The notes beneath the pieces were generated by a model. It ran no database searches. It saw nothing but the letters and a program-made list of their open reading frames with translations, and was not told the origin of the DNA. Both the position numbers and the translations under genes were made by a program. DNA of 60,179 bases from Chitinophagaceae bacterium (GTDB lineage Bacteria > Bacteroidota > Bacteroidia > Chitinophagales > UBA10324), in contig CANJII010000022.1 of NCBI GenBank assembly GCA_947474435.1, positions 1-60,179 of the forward strand, written 5' to 3'. This document shows positions 36,546 through 46,192 of this stretch, piece after piece. The stretch's first letter is position 1; each line of letters starts with the position of its first letter.

Positions 36546-38276
36546 ATGAAAAACAAATTACTACTCACGCTGCTTTGCTTCCTCACAGTTGGAACCATGC
36601 AGATTTCAGCTCAGAACTTCGAGCAGGTTTACAAAGTTTCATTCCCCTTCAAACCCGGCAACAAAACCTCCAGCGACGACCGTAACTTCGTTTACGGTGC
36701 CTGCGAAAAATCACTTGCCATGCTCGATGGCAACACCGGCAAATTGCTTTGGCAATATGATATTCTTAAATCAACCGGAAAAAAAGTAATGGACTACAAC
36801 CGCTATGTCCGTCAGTTGAACATTGCTTTTCTCTATTCCAAGAGCAACAAAAAAGAACCTTCACTAAAAGTTTGTATTGATGGTGTAACAGGTATGGAAC
36901 TATGGCGCACCACCGAACTCGGTACCGAATATGAATTTCAGGATGGAATAAAATACGGAATGGATTACGACAAAAAATATTTCACAGTTACAGTGAACGA
37001 TGTGGATATGGATGTAGATGTTATGACAGGAAAAATTCTGAGCAAGGATGCTATTGCTGCTATTAAAACAAAAACAAAGCAACCACTCGACCTCAACAAT
37101 TTATTTGGCATGGGATACCGGTATGCTGATATTGCTTTCGATGATGCGCACACCATGATGCTCTCACTTGATTACAAAGGAATCACTAATATGAAAAAAA
37201 TTCGCTTGTCTGCTTCTGATTATAACACCGGAGCTGATAAATGGGAAGTCAATTTCGACGGAACTGTTATTTCTCCTATCTGTAAAGATTATCTCGATGG
37301 ATTAATTTATGATGATGATATGATTGGAATGGAAGTGAATGGCAATTATGCTTTTGTTATTTACGAAGGCATTGCATGCATTGATATCCGCACTGGTAAA
37401 TTGGTTTGGGAAAAGAAACTGGATAATGCAGATGCCTCGGCAGGGCTGCGCGCAAAACAAGTGCTTGGAATATCTGCCGTGCCGTTAATTACAAAGGATG
37501 CTGTTTATATTGTTGACTTAAGCAGTGGCGAAAACAACCTGAAAAAAATTGACATTGCTACAGGTAATGTTATCTGGAAATCAGATAAAATAGATAATGA
37601 TTCTCGCGTTCCTCAGTTGGAACTTTCAGGAAATGTTTTACTTGCTCGTTTTGGTGGTTTGCTGGAAGAACAGATTTATGTTCCGGGTACAAGTGGAAAT
37701 CCGGATGTATATAAAAGAAAATTTGATTGGGCAGGTGATGGTGGTGTGAGAGGTTACGATGCAGCAACGGGAAAAATTATATGGGATACCAAATCAATTC
37801 TGAAGAGTGATAAGTTCGACCGCACAACTGCTATGATTGTTGAAGGTGCGAATGTTTATTTCAGCAGCGATAATATTTTTTACAAGGTGGATGTTGCCAC
37901 CGGTAAAGCCGCTTACACAATTGATGTAGCTCTTTTCAAAGTTGGAAAGATGGCAGGATTTGTACTTTATAAAAACAAACTCATCATCTCGTGCGACGAA
38001 GGCATAGCAGCCCTCGATCCTTCAAATGGAAATAAATTTTATGCAACCAACACTGGAAATAATTATGGCAACGAATTAGTAAGCAATACTAATGTTCTGG
38101 TATGGACCGGCTCTAAAGAAGATGACTGGGATGCCTTTGCATTAGTTGACATAAACACCGGAACAATACTCGGGAAAATGAAAAGTACCCCCTACCCATA
38201 CTTCGATGAATCAGGAAACTCATTCATCAAATTCGATGGCGATGAAGTGATGCGCTTTAAAGCAGCAGGGAAATAA
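36546..38276 (+). CDS. PQQ-binding-like beta-propeller repeat protein, secreted
   Basis: 576 residues from the ATG at 36546, the start that gives a proper signal peptide (MKNKLLLTLLCFLTVG, ISAQ); an upstream ATG at 36519 would place nine residues before it. The body has repeated PQQ-like blades: AMLDGNTGKLLWQYD, CIDIRTGKLVWEKKL, KIDIATGNVIWKSD, GYDAATGKIIWDT, KVDVATGKAAYT and VDINTGTILGK. There is no T9SS sorting tail, so it is periplasmic or outer-membrane associated. BamB-like scaffolding or sugar binding are possible. Function unassigned. Confidence 0.88.
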   Translation: MKNKLLLTLLCFLTVGTMQISAQNFEQVYKVSFPFKPGNKTSSDDRNFVYGACEKSLAMLDGNTGKLLWQYDILKSTGKKVMDYNRYVRQLNIAFLYSKSNKKEPSLKVCIDGVTGMELWRTTELGTEYEFQDGIKYGMDYDKKYFTVTVNDVDMDVDVMTGKILSKDAIAAIKTKTKQPLDLNNLFGMGYRYADIAFDDAHTMMLSLDYKGITNMKKIRLSASDYNTGADKWEVNFDGTVISPICKDYLDGLIYDDDMIGMEVNGNYAFVIYEGIACIDIRTGKLVWEKKLDNADASAGLRAKQVLGISAVPLITKDAVYIVDLSSGENNLKKIDIATGNVIWKSDKIDNDSRVPQLELSGNVLLARFGGLLEEQIYVPGTSGNPDVYKRKFDWAGDGGVRGYDAATGKIIWDTKSILKSDKFDRTTAMIVEGANVYFSSDNIFYKVDVATGKAAYTIDVALFKVGKMAGFVLYKNKLIISCDEGIAALDPSNGNKFYATNTGNNYGNELVSNTNVLVWTGSKEDDWDAFALVDINTGTILGKMKSTPYPYFDESGNSFIKFDGDEVMRFKAAGK

Positions 38277-38381
38277 ATTTGAATCAATTACAGTTGAAAA
38301 GATCTGTTCATTGAAGTTGACTAAACTCAACTGATAAAAGAAAAATGACTGACACTGTAAATTCATTCATTCATGATGCAG

Positions 38382-38403
38382 CTCCGGTGCACATGCACCG
38401 GAG
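38382..38403. terminator. Perfect palindrome after the propeller gene
   Basis: CTCCGGTGCA (38382-38391) and TGCACCGGAG (38394-38403) are exact complements around CA. There is only a weak T stretch after it, so a terminator or a protein-binding palindrome are both possible. Confidence 0.55.
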
Positions 38404-38441
38404 TTCTTCATGCTTTTAAATATTCATAAAATAACTTCATC

Positions 38442-38933
38442 ATGAAAAAGATAAATCAACTGTTACACTTCACAATCATTTTATCTTTTGCATTAATGAT
38501 TGCATCCTGCAACAAAGACAAAGAATTTAAAAACTACTATGGCAAAAGCGGCATCTGGGAAATAAATGAATTAAAAGTTGATTACTTAAGTGATAGCACA
38601 GGAGTGGTTATTGACTCTTCAAAAACATACAGCAACTGCGGCATGTTTATTTTTTATAATTCCGATATTGGTGCATTGCGCCAGGCTTTTCTAGGTCAGG
38701 TTGGAATAACAACTTACACCGAAAATCATTTGGGCATTGCGTGGTATCCTGAAAATGGGAAAATGAATTTCACACTTAGTACTGCAACAACACCAATCAG
38801 AACTTACACCATCAGTGGAAAAGGCACAACGCAAACATGGACTTACACCGGAAGAAATAATTCAATGCTTCCCGGCAATACGCAATTTGTAAATGAAACC
38901 ATAACTGTTAACAGAATTTCTACGAAAAAATAA
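38442..38933 (+). CDS. Small lipoprotein, function unknown
   Basis: 163 residues. The lipobox LMIASC puts the lipidated Cys at residue 23, followed by charged NKDKE. The body (IWEINELKVDYLSD, GMFIFYN, MNFTLSTATT, TWTYTGRN) resembles the lipocalin-like small lipoproteins frequent in Bacteroidota but no named family is certain. It begins 39 bases after the palindrome at 38382-38403, and 58 bases separate it from the outer-membrane barrel gene. Confidence 0.78.
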   Translation: MKKINQLLHFTIILSFALMIASCNKDKEFKNYYGKSGIWEINELKVDYLSDSTGVVIDSSKTYSNCGMFIFYNSDIGALRQAFLGQVGITTYTENHLGIAWYPENGKMNFTLSTATTPIRTYTISGKGTTQTWTYTGRNNSMLPGNTQFVNETITVNRISTKK

Positions 38934-38934
38934 A

Positions 38935-38970
38935 TAAAAAACTCTGCGTCTCTGCACCTCTGCGTTTAAG
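38935..38970. repeat. Intergenic CTCTGCGTCTCTGC-type repeat, copy 2
   Basis: CTCTGCGTCTCTGCACCTCTGCGTTTAAG, written here in parts: CTCTGCGTC, TCTGCACC, TCTGCGTTTAAG. It shares the AAAAACT..TGCGTCTCTGC core with the copy at 35602-35632. Confidence 0.6.
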
Positions 38971-38991
38971 ACTCCCTCTAAAAACTCCTTT

Positions 38992-39702
38992 ATGAAAAAA
39001 ATAATCTTCATTTTATTTCTATCATTCATTTCATATTCATCTGTACAAGCACAGGGATATTTTGAAATGGGTTATCGTTTCGGTCATTTGAAATGCGATA
39101 ACCTGAACAGAAGTGTTTATGTCTATAACTACACGCGCAAGTGGCTTGATACAAAAATGGATTATTTCGGAAATCATGGCAAAGGAATTTCAGTTGCGTA
39201 TGGTCAGCAGTTTGATTTGTTCGGATGGGAAATGGGCTTTTCCAACTTTCATGAAAAACACATTGCTCATGGACTTGAACCAACAACGGGGCAAGTTGCT
39301 TATCGTCAAATCAGTTATTTTAATTATGGTTTGTACTTAGGAATTCCGGTTCGGCTCATTAATAAAGAAAATCTGGAAATAAATTTTGCTCCATCATTTG
39401 ATATGTCATTTGATAATATCAATCTTGAATACACGCATGATGCTGCACTGAAAACTTTTGATGAAAGTGTGAAAGCAACTTCAGAAGGAAAGTTGGGTGC
39501 AACAATGGCACTTGCCATAAAATTATTTCCTGTCAGGTGGTTTGGAATTGATTTGAAACCATTTGCTTCATTCAACTTTCACAAGTTAGATGTGGAAGGA
39601 GTTCAATATGAATTACAAGGAGCATCGGCTGCTGTTTTACCAGATTCTTTTTTCTCTTATGGTTTAAATCTCAATGTCACTTTTGCGCACAGGGATTATT
39701 AA
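38992..39702 (+). CDS. Outer-membrane beta-barrel-like protein
   Basis: 236 residues with a signal peptide (cleavage near VQAQG). Alternating aromatic-rich strands follow (GYFEMGYRFGH, GISVAYGQQFDLFGWEMGF, YFNYGLYLGIPVRL, SYGLNLNVTFAHRDY), ending in an aromatic residue as in outer-membrane barrels. The size fits an 8-10 strand porin-like or OmpA-like barrel. It probably shares a transcript with the lipoprotein gene upstream. No specific function is visible. Confidence 0.72.
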   Translation: MKKIIFILFLSFISYSSVQAQGYFEMGYRFGHLKCDNLNRSVYVYNYTRKWLDTKMDYFGNHGKGISVAYGQQFDLFGWEMGFSNFHEKHIAHGLEPTTGQVAYRQISYFNYGLYLGIPVRLINKENLEINFAPSFDMSFDNINLEYTHDAALKTFDESVKATSEGKLGATMALAIKLFPVRWFGIDLKPFASFNFHKLDVEGVQYELQGASAAVLPDSFFSYGLNLNVTFAHRDY

Positions 39703-39868
39703 TATAAATATTTTTAAAAGCTGATAACCTTAATTATTTAAAACTTCAATCCAAATTATTTCTGGTTTTTGGGAAGTATTGGAAAATTATTTATTTCCTA
39801 ACATAAACACTTTCTTTATTAGGAAGTTTTTTTTCTTTTCTTTATACCCTTCAAAAAAAAATGATTTC

Positions 39869-40513
39869 ATGAATTTAAATTTTCTCCGGTTTTTTATTCC
39901 TACCGACCGCAAATTTTTTCCATTGTTTGAAAGAGCTGCTTCAAATTTAGAAATAGGAGGGCAGCTTATTTATCAGTTAATGTGTACTAACAACAAGGAG
40001 GAAAGAAGTAAACTGATTCGCACTATAGAAGACATTGAACACAACGGCGATGAAATAACGCATGAAATATTTCAAGAACTATCGAAGAATTTTATCACTC
40101 CTTTTGATAGAGAAGATATCCATCGTTTAGTAAGCGCTATTGATGATGTGCTCGATTACATTCATGGTTCAGCAAAACGAATTGAGTTATATAAAATTGA
40201 AGTATTTACTCCTGATTTAATAAAGCTTGCTGAATTATTGCAACAGCAAACATCAGAACTGCGATTGGCTGTTTTTGAATTGCGCAATATGGGAAACATG
40301 CGCGATATAACTGCCGCGCTTGTTCGTGTGAATAGTATTGAAAACCACGCCGATGATATTTTTGATCGTGCCGTTGCCGGTTTGTTCGAAAACGAAACCA
40401 ATGCCATTGAACTGATAAAAATGAAGGAAGTATTATCAGCACTGGAAACTGCAACCGATATGTGTGAAGATGCTGCCAATGTTATTGAATCCATTGTTGT
40501 GAAAATGGCTTAA
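39869..40513 (+). CDS. DUF47-family PhoU-like protein
   Basis: 214 residues from the ATG at 39869; an earlier ATG at 39779 lies in T-rich non-coding-like sequence. Two four-helix PhoU-like bundles: LFERAASNLEIGGQLI, EDIEHNGDEITHEIFQEL, FDREDIHRLVSAIDDVLDYI and ENHADDIFDRAV hold the acidic metal-binding patterns. These proteins sit beside PiT carriers and are thought to regulate or assist phosphate transport. The PiT gene follows after 29 bases. Confidence 0.93.
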   Translation: MNLNFLRFFIPTDRKFFPLFERAASNLEIGGQLIYQLMCTNNKEERSKLIRTIEDIEHNGDEITHEIFQELSKNFITPFDREDIHRLVSAIDDVLDYIHGSAKRIELYKIEVFTPDLIKLAELLQQQTSELRLAVFELRNMGNMRDITAALVRVNSIENHADDIFDRAVAGLFENETNAIELIKMKEVLSALETATDMCEDAANVIESIVVKMA

Positions 40514-40542
40514 TCTATTCTTTCAACAATCATAACCGATTC

Positions 40543-41532
40543 ATGACTTTTCTAATTCTTGTAATTGTACTTGCACTCATTTTTGATTTCATTAATGGAT
40601 TTCATGATGCTGCAAATTCCATTGCCACTGTAGTTTCTACCAAAGTTCTTTCACCATTAACAGCAGTGTTGTGGGCGGCGATGTTCAATTTTATTGCTTA
40701 TTGGATTTTTGAATTGAAAGTTGCCGATACAGTTTCCAAAACTGTAAAGCCTGAGTTTGTAACATTAACAGTTGTGTGTGCCGGATTGATAGCAGCCATT
40801 ATATGGAATTTATTTACCTGGTGGAGAGGAATTCCATCATCATCATCACATACATTAATAGGAGGATTTGCAGGAGCAGGTATTGCAGCAGCAGGTGGTT
40901 TTGGGTGTATTGAATACGATAAAGTAATGCCCACTATTTATTTTATTGTGCTGGCTCCGGTTGTCGGAATGATACTGAGTTATATTATTTCTGTAATTAC
41001 TCTTCATATTGTAAAACATTCAAGTCCAAGCAAAGTCGATAAAAGATTTAGACGATTACAGTTGCTGTCATCAGCTGCATACAGTCTTGGTCATGGTGGA
41101 AACGATGCACAAAAAGTAATGGGCATTATTGCCGCAGCCATGATGGCAAATGGAATGATTGAAGATACTAAGCATATACCAGGGTGGGTGCCTTTAGCAT
41201 GTTATTCAGCCATTGCTTTAGGAACTTTATCAGGCGGATGGCGGATAGTTAAAACGATGGGGCAAAAAATTACAAAGCTTTCACCATTCGAAGGTTTTGC
41301 TGCCGAAACTGCCGGTGCAATAACATTATTCGGAACGCAGCATTTTAAAATTCCGGTTTCAACAACCCACACTATCACAGGCTCCATAGTAGGAGTTGGA
41401 TTAACAAAAAGAATTTCTGCTGTTCGATGGGGAGTTACCCTGCAATTAATATGGGCTTGGGTTTTAACTATTCCGGTTTCGGCGGCTCTTGCTGCAATAA
41501 TCTTTTATATTCTTCATAAATTAATCGACTGA
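40543..41532 (+). CDS. PiT-family inorganic phosphate transporter
   Basis: 329 residues, about ten transmembrane helices. The two inverted signature motifs are FDFINGFHDAANSIATVVST (near the N-terminus) and GHGGNDAQKVMGIIAAAM (middle), with WRGIPSSSSHTLIGG and HFKIPVSTTHTITGSIVG as the paired helical hairpins. It co-transports phosphate, probably as a metal complex, with H+ or Na+. The adjacent PhoU-like gene forms an operon with it. Confidence 0.96.
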   Translation: MTFLILVIVLALIFDFINGFHDAANSIATVVSTKVLSPLTAVLWAAMFNFIAYWIFELKVADTVSKTVKPEFVTLTVVCAGLIAAIIWNLFTWWRGIPSSSSHTLIGGFAGAGIAAAGGFGCIEYDKVMPTIYFIVLAPVVGMILSYIISVITLHIVKHSSPSKVDKRFRRLQLLSSAAYSLGHGGNDAQKVMGIIAAAMMANGMIEDTKHIPGWVPLACYSAIALGTLSGGWRIVKTMGQKITKLSPFEGFAAETAGAITLFGTQHFKIPVSTTHTITGSIVGVGLTKRISAVRWGVTLQLIWAWVLTIPVSAALAAIIFYILHKLID

Positions 41533-41597
41533 TTTAATCTCACTTTTTAGTTTTGTTCTTACTGTAACTTTTTACAATAAGAAATCGCTTTACGCGC

Positions 41598-44057
41598 ATG
41601 AATAAAATTTACTTTTCCTGCATTAGTTTTTTAATTCTGAATGCGTTTGCATTTCTTTCGGATCATACGATTTATGCAATTGATAAAAAATCGTATTCAA
41701 CAATTCATACTTCTATCGTTCCAAAAATTGACGGCAACCTTGATGATGAATGCTGGAAAAAAAGTAATTCAGTCAGCGATTTTATTACCTACCTGCCTCA
41801 GTTTGGAAAACAACCAACACATAAAACTGAAGTAAAAGTTATTTACGATGATGATGCCATTTACATCAGTGCAAAAATGTTTGATGATCATCCTGAAAAT
41901 ATCGGAAGAAGTTTAACGCTACGCGATCAGGGAATGGATCAGGATTATTTTCTCGCCGGTTTTGACACCTATCTCGATGGACAAAGTGCTTATCGTTTTC
42001 GAGTAACAGCATCCAATGTGCAAACTGACGAACGGATAAAAAATGATGAGTTGGATGAAAACTGGGATGCTGTATGGGATTCAAAAACAAAAATTGATGC
42101 AGATGGTTGGAGCATAGAAATAAAAGTTCCATACTCTGCCATCCGCTTTCCGAATAAACCGGTGCAGGAATGGGGATTGCAGTTTAACCGGTACATAAAA
42201 CGGAGTGGGGAGTTTGTAATCTGGAGTCCTGTTGATCCAAAGCAATCAGGAATTGTGTCGCAATGGGGTTTGCTGAAGGGAATTGAAAACATTCATCCAC
42301 CTTTCCGCCTTTCGCTTACTCCCTACATTGCAACTTATTATGATCGCTCACCTGTAGGATTTAATCCAACAGAATATAACAACTCATACAGTTACAATGG
42401 TGGAATGGATTTGAAACTTGGTATCAACGAAGGTTTTACACTTGATGCCACTTTGATTCCTGATTTCGGACAGGTGCAATCTGATAATACTGTATTGAAT
42501 CTTTCACCTTTCGAAATTCAATACGATGAGAAGCGACCATTTTTTACCGAAGGAACAGACTTGTTTCAGATTGGTGAAATATTTTATTCGAGGAGAATAG
42601 GAGGGATGCCCGAAAATTTTTATAAGCCTTATAGTGAATTGTTAGATGGAGAAAAAATAATTTCAAATCCTGCACAGGCTCAATTGTACAATGCAACAAA
42701 AATTTCGGGCCGCACAAAAACAGGTTTAGGAATAGGTGTTTTAAATGCAGTGCAGGCTCCATCCTATGCAGAAATTGAAAATGTAAATGAAGGAACAAAA
42801 CGAAAAATTCAAACAGGTGTGCTCACTAATTACAATGTGCTAGTGTTCAATCAAACTTTAAAAAATAATTCTGAAATCAGTTTTATCAATACCAATGTTA
42901 TTCGAGATGCAAACGCGCGTGATGCCAATGTGAGTGCAATTGATTTTACCCTGAAGGACAAAAAAAATAATTATGGATTTTATGGAAAGGGAAAATACTC
43001 CCACCTGTTTGATACTTCGTTAAATGATTCACTGGCTCAGGGCGCTGCTTATTTTTTGGGTGTTTCTAAAATCAGCGGCAAGTTCCGTTTTGATATTTTT
43101 GAAAAAGGTATTACTCCATTTTACAATTCAAATGATTTAGGTATAAACGGCCAGACAGATTTGATGCAACATTTTATAGGAATAAAATATGTTGAGAACG
43201 ATCAGCACGGAAGTATTTTAAACTGGAACTGGTACTGGGGAAACAATTACAGCAACAAATATTCAAGCGGCAATTATTATGATTTCAATATTAATACCGG
43301 TGTAGAATTCACCACTAAAAAATTCTGGTCATACTCTACATACATTCAATCAAAACCTTTCTGGTACTATGATTATTACGAACCCAGAGTAGATGGAAAA
43401 AAATTCCGTCATGCTCCATGGGTTTACATTAACCAAAGTATAACTACTGATTATCGTAAACCATTTACACTTACTGCATCTGTTGAGTGGGCTGAATCGC
43501 CACAGCCAAAAGATCCTTTGGTTGGTGCAGGATTAAATCCTCAGTGGCAGGCCACTAACTGGTTAAATCTTGGTATTTCAATTAACTACACTTTTGATCA
43601 CAGCAACTGGGGCTTTGTTTCTTATATAGATACAGCTGACCTTGTAATAATGGGGCGAAGAGATTCGCGCAATGTTTCGAATGATTTTTACATGCAACTG
43701 TTATTCACTCCCCACATGAATCTATCGGTACACGCACGCCACTACTGGACTGAAGTAAAGTACATGCAATTTTATAATCTGGAAGATGATGGTAATGTGA
43801 GTGAATCAAACTTCACGGGTAACTATGATATAAATTTTAATGCATGGAATGTTGATGTGGTGTATGCGTGGCAGTTTGCCCCTGGCAGTTTTTTCAATTT
43901 AATTTGGAAAGCGAATTCTTTGAACGAAGACCAGAAAATCACACACAAGTATTTCGATAATTTTCAAAACACATTAAAACTTCCTTCGGGAAATACCATT
44001 GCTCTGAAAATGATTTACTACCTCGATTATCAGATTATTAAGAAAGTATTCAGTTAA
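41598..44057 (+). CDS. DUF5916 outer-membrane protein with CBM9-like N-terminus
   Basis: 819 residues. A signal peptide precedes a CBM9-type carbohydrate-binding-like domain (~40-240: IVPKIDGNLDDECWKK, VKVIYDDDAIYISAKM, WSIEIKVPYSAIRF). Beyond it is DUF5916 (~245-819): LGINEGFTLDATLIPDFGQV, EKRPFFTEGTDLF, then barrel-like strands. Family members are outer-membrane proteins of unknown role, often near hydrolases or phosphate/carbon genes. It lies 65 bases after the PiT gene and may be co-transcribed. Confidence 0.92.
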   Translation: MNKIYFSCISFLILNAFAFLSDHTIYAIDKKSYSTIHTSIVPKIDGNLDDECWKKSNSVSDFITYLPQFGKQPTHKTEVKVIYDDDAIYISAKMFDDHPENIGRSLTLRDQGMDQDYFLAGFDTYLDGQSAYRFRVTASNVQTDERIKNDELDENWDAVWDSKTKIDADGWSIEIKVPYSAIRFPNKPVQEWGLQFNRYIKRSGEFVIWSPVDPKQSGIVSQWGLLKGIENIHPPFRLSLTPYIATYYDRSPVGFNPTEYNNSYSYNGGMDLKLGINEGFTLDATLIPDFGQVQSDNTVLNLSPFEIQYDEKRPFFTEGTDLFQIGEIFYSRRIGGMPENFYKPYSELLDGEKIISNPAQAQLYNATKISGRTKTGLGIGVLNAVQAPSYAEIENVNEGTKRKIQTGVLTNYNVLVFNQTLKNNSEISFINTNVIRDANARDANVSAIDFTLKDKKNNYGFYGKGKYSHLFDTSLNDSLAQGAAYFLGVSKISGKFRFDIFEKGITPFYNSNDLGINGQTDLMQHFIGIKYVENDQHGSILNWNWYWGNNYSNKYSSGNYYDFNINTGVEFTTKKFWSYSTYIQSKPFWYYDYYEPRVDGKKFRHAPWVYINQSITTDYRKPFTLTASVEWAESPQPKDPLVGAGLNPQWQATNWLNLGISINYTFDHSNWGFVSYIDTADLVIMGRRDSRNVSNDFYMQLLFTPHMNLSVHARHYWTEVKYMQFYNLEDDGNVSESNFTGNYDINFNAWNVDVVYAWQFAPGSFFNLIWKANSLNEDQKITHKYFDNFQNTLKLPSGNTIALKMIYYLDYQIIKKVFS

Positions 44058-44287
44058 TAAATTAGCTCCATAAAATGTTAGGCATGTTTGTATTCTATTA
44101 ATATTTGTTTGATATTTTTTCGAAAATATTTTTGAGATCCTTTATTTATTTCATAGCTGGTTTTTTGAAATAATAATAAAATTATTTTCGCAAGAATTAT
44201 TATTGCAAAGATTATATATGTATGCTGATGAATGAGTGAGAAATTTAATTTGCATTAGAAAAATAAACCTGAAGATAAAAATACAAA

Positions 44288-45118
44288 ATGTCGCTATTCA
44301 TCTCTTCACTCAACTCAGGCAGTAACGGAAACTGTTATTATGCTGGTAATGAAAGTGAAGCCATACTGGTTGATATTGGATTATCGTGTAAAGAAATTGA
44401 AGCACGGATGAAACGATTGAAACTGCCCATTGAAAATATAAAAGCAATTTTTATTTCGCACGAACATGTTGATCACATTCGAGGTGCGGCACAACTCAGC
44501 AAAAAATATTTTTTACCTGTTTATATCAAGCCTCGCACCTACAAACATTCAGGTATTCATCTCGACAGAGCATTCGTTCATAATTTCAACACGAACGAAA
44601 AAATAAAAATCGGCAACCTGACTGTTACACCTTTTGATAAACATCACGATGCACAAGATCCTGTAAGTTTTATTATAGAACACAAAGGCATTAAAGCCGG
44701 AGTGATTACTGACATTGGTATTGCCTGTAAAACAGTGATTCATTATTTTAAACAGTGCCACGCATGCTTTCTCGAAAGCAATTACGATGAACACCTATTA
44801 CTCAATGGCCCGTATCCACTACGATTGAAGCAACGAATCAGCGGAGGTAAGGGGCATATATCCAACGCACAGGCACTTGATTTATTTATCAAACACAGAC
44901 CAGGGTACATGAGCCATCTTGTGTTATCTCATCTTTCGAAAAATAATAATCATCCGGATATTGTACAAAAACTTTTTGATCAGCATGCCGATGAAGTAAA
45001 AATAGTAGTGGCTTCACGCGATGAAGAATCACTAGTTTATGAAATCATGCATAACATAAAAAGCGAAATCATTCCGCTTGTTGTGAAAAAGGAAATGGTG
45101 CAGCTGAATTTGTTTTAG
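44288..45118 (+). CDS. MBL-fold metallo-hydrolase (YycJ/WalJ-like)
   Basis: 276 residues. The dinuclear zinc site is HEHVDH (His58, His60, Asp62, His63), and FLESNYDEHLL with LVLSHLSKNNNHP are further YycJ-type blocks. The family is linked to DNA end processing or cell-wall signalling; in Firmicutes it lies with WalKR. Here there is no such operon. Upstream 230 bases are AT-rich with no recognisable promoter. Confidence 0.92.
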   Translation: MSLFISSLNSGSNGNCYYAGNESEAILVDIGLSCKEIEARMKRLKLPIENIKAIFISHEHVDHIRGAAQLSKKYFLPVYIKPRTYKHSGIHLDRAFVHNFNTNEKIKIGNLTVTPFDKHHDAQDPVSFIIEHKGIKAGVITDIGIACKTVIHYFKQCHACFLESNYDEHLLLNGPYPLRLKQRISGGKGHISNAQALDLFIKHRPGYMSHLVLSHLSKNNNHPDIVQKLFDQHADEVKIVVASRDEESLVYEIMHNIKSEIIPLVVKKEMVQLNLF

Positions 45119-45182
45119 TTTTTATTTTAGTTATTGTAATTAAAAATTATTTTCGATTGTAAATATTTTATACTGTAGACAA

Positions 45183-45797
45183 ATGAGTGAATCAAATCCC
45201 AACTCCCGGCTCGAAGCTTTTTGTGATGGCGTGTTTGCCATTGCGCTCACGCTGTTGATTATAGATATAAAAATTCCATCGAGTGTTGAAATTAACAGCA
45301 CACATGATTTCTGGATGGCGCTTTGGAAAATTGTTCCTTCAATGGTTGCCTTTGTTTTGAGTTTCATTATTATTCTTATCACCTGGGTAAATCATCACGA
45401 AAGTTTAAAACTTGTAAATAAATCGTCTCCTTACTTTTTGTATTCAAATGGCCTTTTGCTTTTAACAGTAGTTTTTATTCCGTTTCCTACCTCGCTGATT
45501 GGAGAATACATTTTAACTGACCATGCAGCTCCAGCTGTTTTTTTTTATAATGCAATTATTGTCGCACAAAGCGTTGCATGGGTTTTATTAAGTGGAGCAG
45601 CAATTAAAAACAAATTAGCTAAAAGTGAAAAAGCTAATTCGCTTATACATTCCAACCGCCGTAACGGATATTATTCCATTCTTATTTATTCACTACTTGC
45701 AATTCTTGCTTTCTGGTTTCCGTTGGCGGTTGCTTTAATTACAACCTGCACTTGGATTTTCTGGCTGGTATTGGGAATAAACATGAAACACAAATAA
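45183..45797 (+). CDS. TMEM175-family (DUF1211) membrane protein, K+ channel-like
   Basis: 204 residues, about six transmembrane helices. The signature at residues 9-27 is RLEAFCDGVFAIALTLLII, the family's RxxxFSDGVFAI motif with Ser replaced by Cys14. Bacterial TMEM175 proteins form tetrameric K+-selective channels. HDFWMALWKIVPSMVAF and ITWVNHHESL fit helices 2-3. It is followed after 19 bases by a SnoaL-like gene. Channel function is inferred from the family. Confidence 0.85.
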   Translation: MSESNPNSRLEAFCDGVFAIALTLLIIDIKIPSSVEINSTHDFWMALWKIVPSMVAFVLSFIIILITWVNHHESLKLVNKSSPYFLYSNGLLLLTVVFIPFPTSLIGEYILTDHAAPAVFFYNAIIVAQSVAWVLLSGAAIKNKLAKSEKANSLIHSNRRNGYYSILIYSLLAILAFWFPLAVALITTCTWIFWLVLGINMKHK

Positions 45798-45816
45798 AAG
45801 AAGTGTACCAGTAACC

Positions 45817-46173
45817 ATGAATGAATTGGAAAAAATTGCAAACGAATGGTTTGATGCGTTTAACATGCACGATATTGAAAAACTGCTGGCATTGTATGAT
45901 GAAAACGCAGAGCATTATAGCCCGAAACTGAAAGCACATCATCCTGAAACAAATGGATTAATAAAGGGCAAGCAAGCTTTGAGAAATTGGTGGACAGACG
46001 CTTTTAAGCGACTACCACAATTGCATTATGAGTTGTTACAACTCACTGCAAATAGCGAACAGGTTTTTATGGAATACATTCGAAGTACACCAGAAGAAGC
46101 CGACTTAAGAGTTGGCGAAGTATTAATTATCCAAAATAAAAAAATTATTGCTTCACGGGTTTATCATTCGTGA
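45817..46173 (+). CDS. SnoaL-like/NTF2-fold protein
   Basis: 118 residues, the usual size. WFDAFNMHDIEKLLALYDENAEH is the first helix-strand of the NTF2-like cone fold, with GKQALRNWWTDAFKRLP and RSTPEEADLRVGEVLII following. Such proteins are small ligand-binding domains or isomerases of varied function; no catalytic set is assignable. It lies 19 bases before the MOSC gene and after the TMEM175 gene, so all three may share a transcript. Confidence 0.82.
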   Translation: MNELEKIANEWFDAFNMHDIEKLLALYDENAEHYSPKLKAHHPETNGLIKGKQALRNWWTDAFKRLPQLHYELLQLTANSEQVFMEYIRSTPEEADLRVGEVLIIQNKKIIASRVYHS

Positions 46174-46192
46174 TTTTTTTATAAAATGATTA

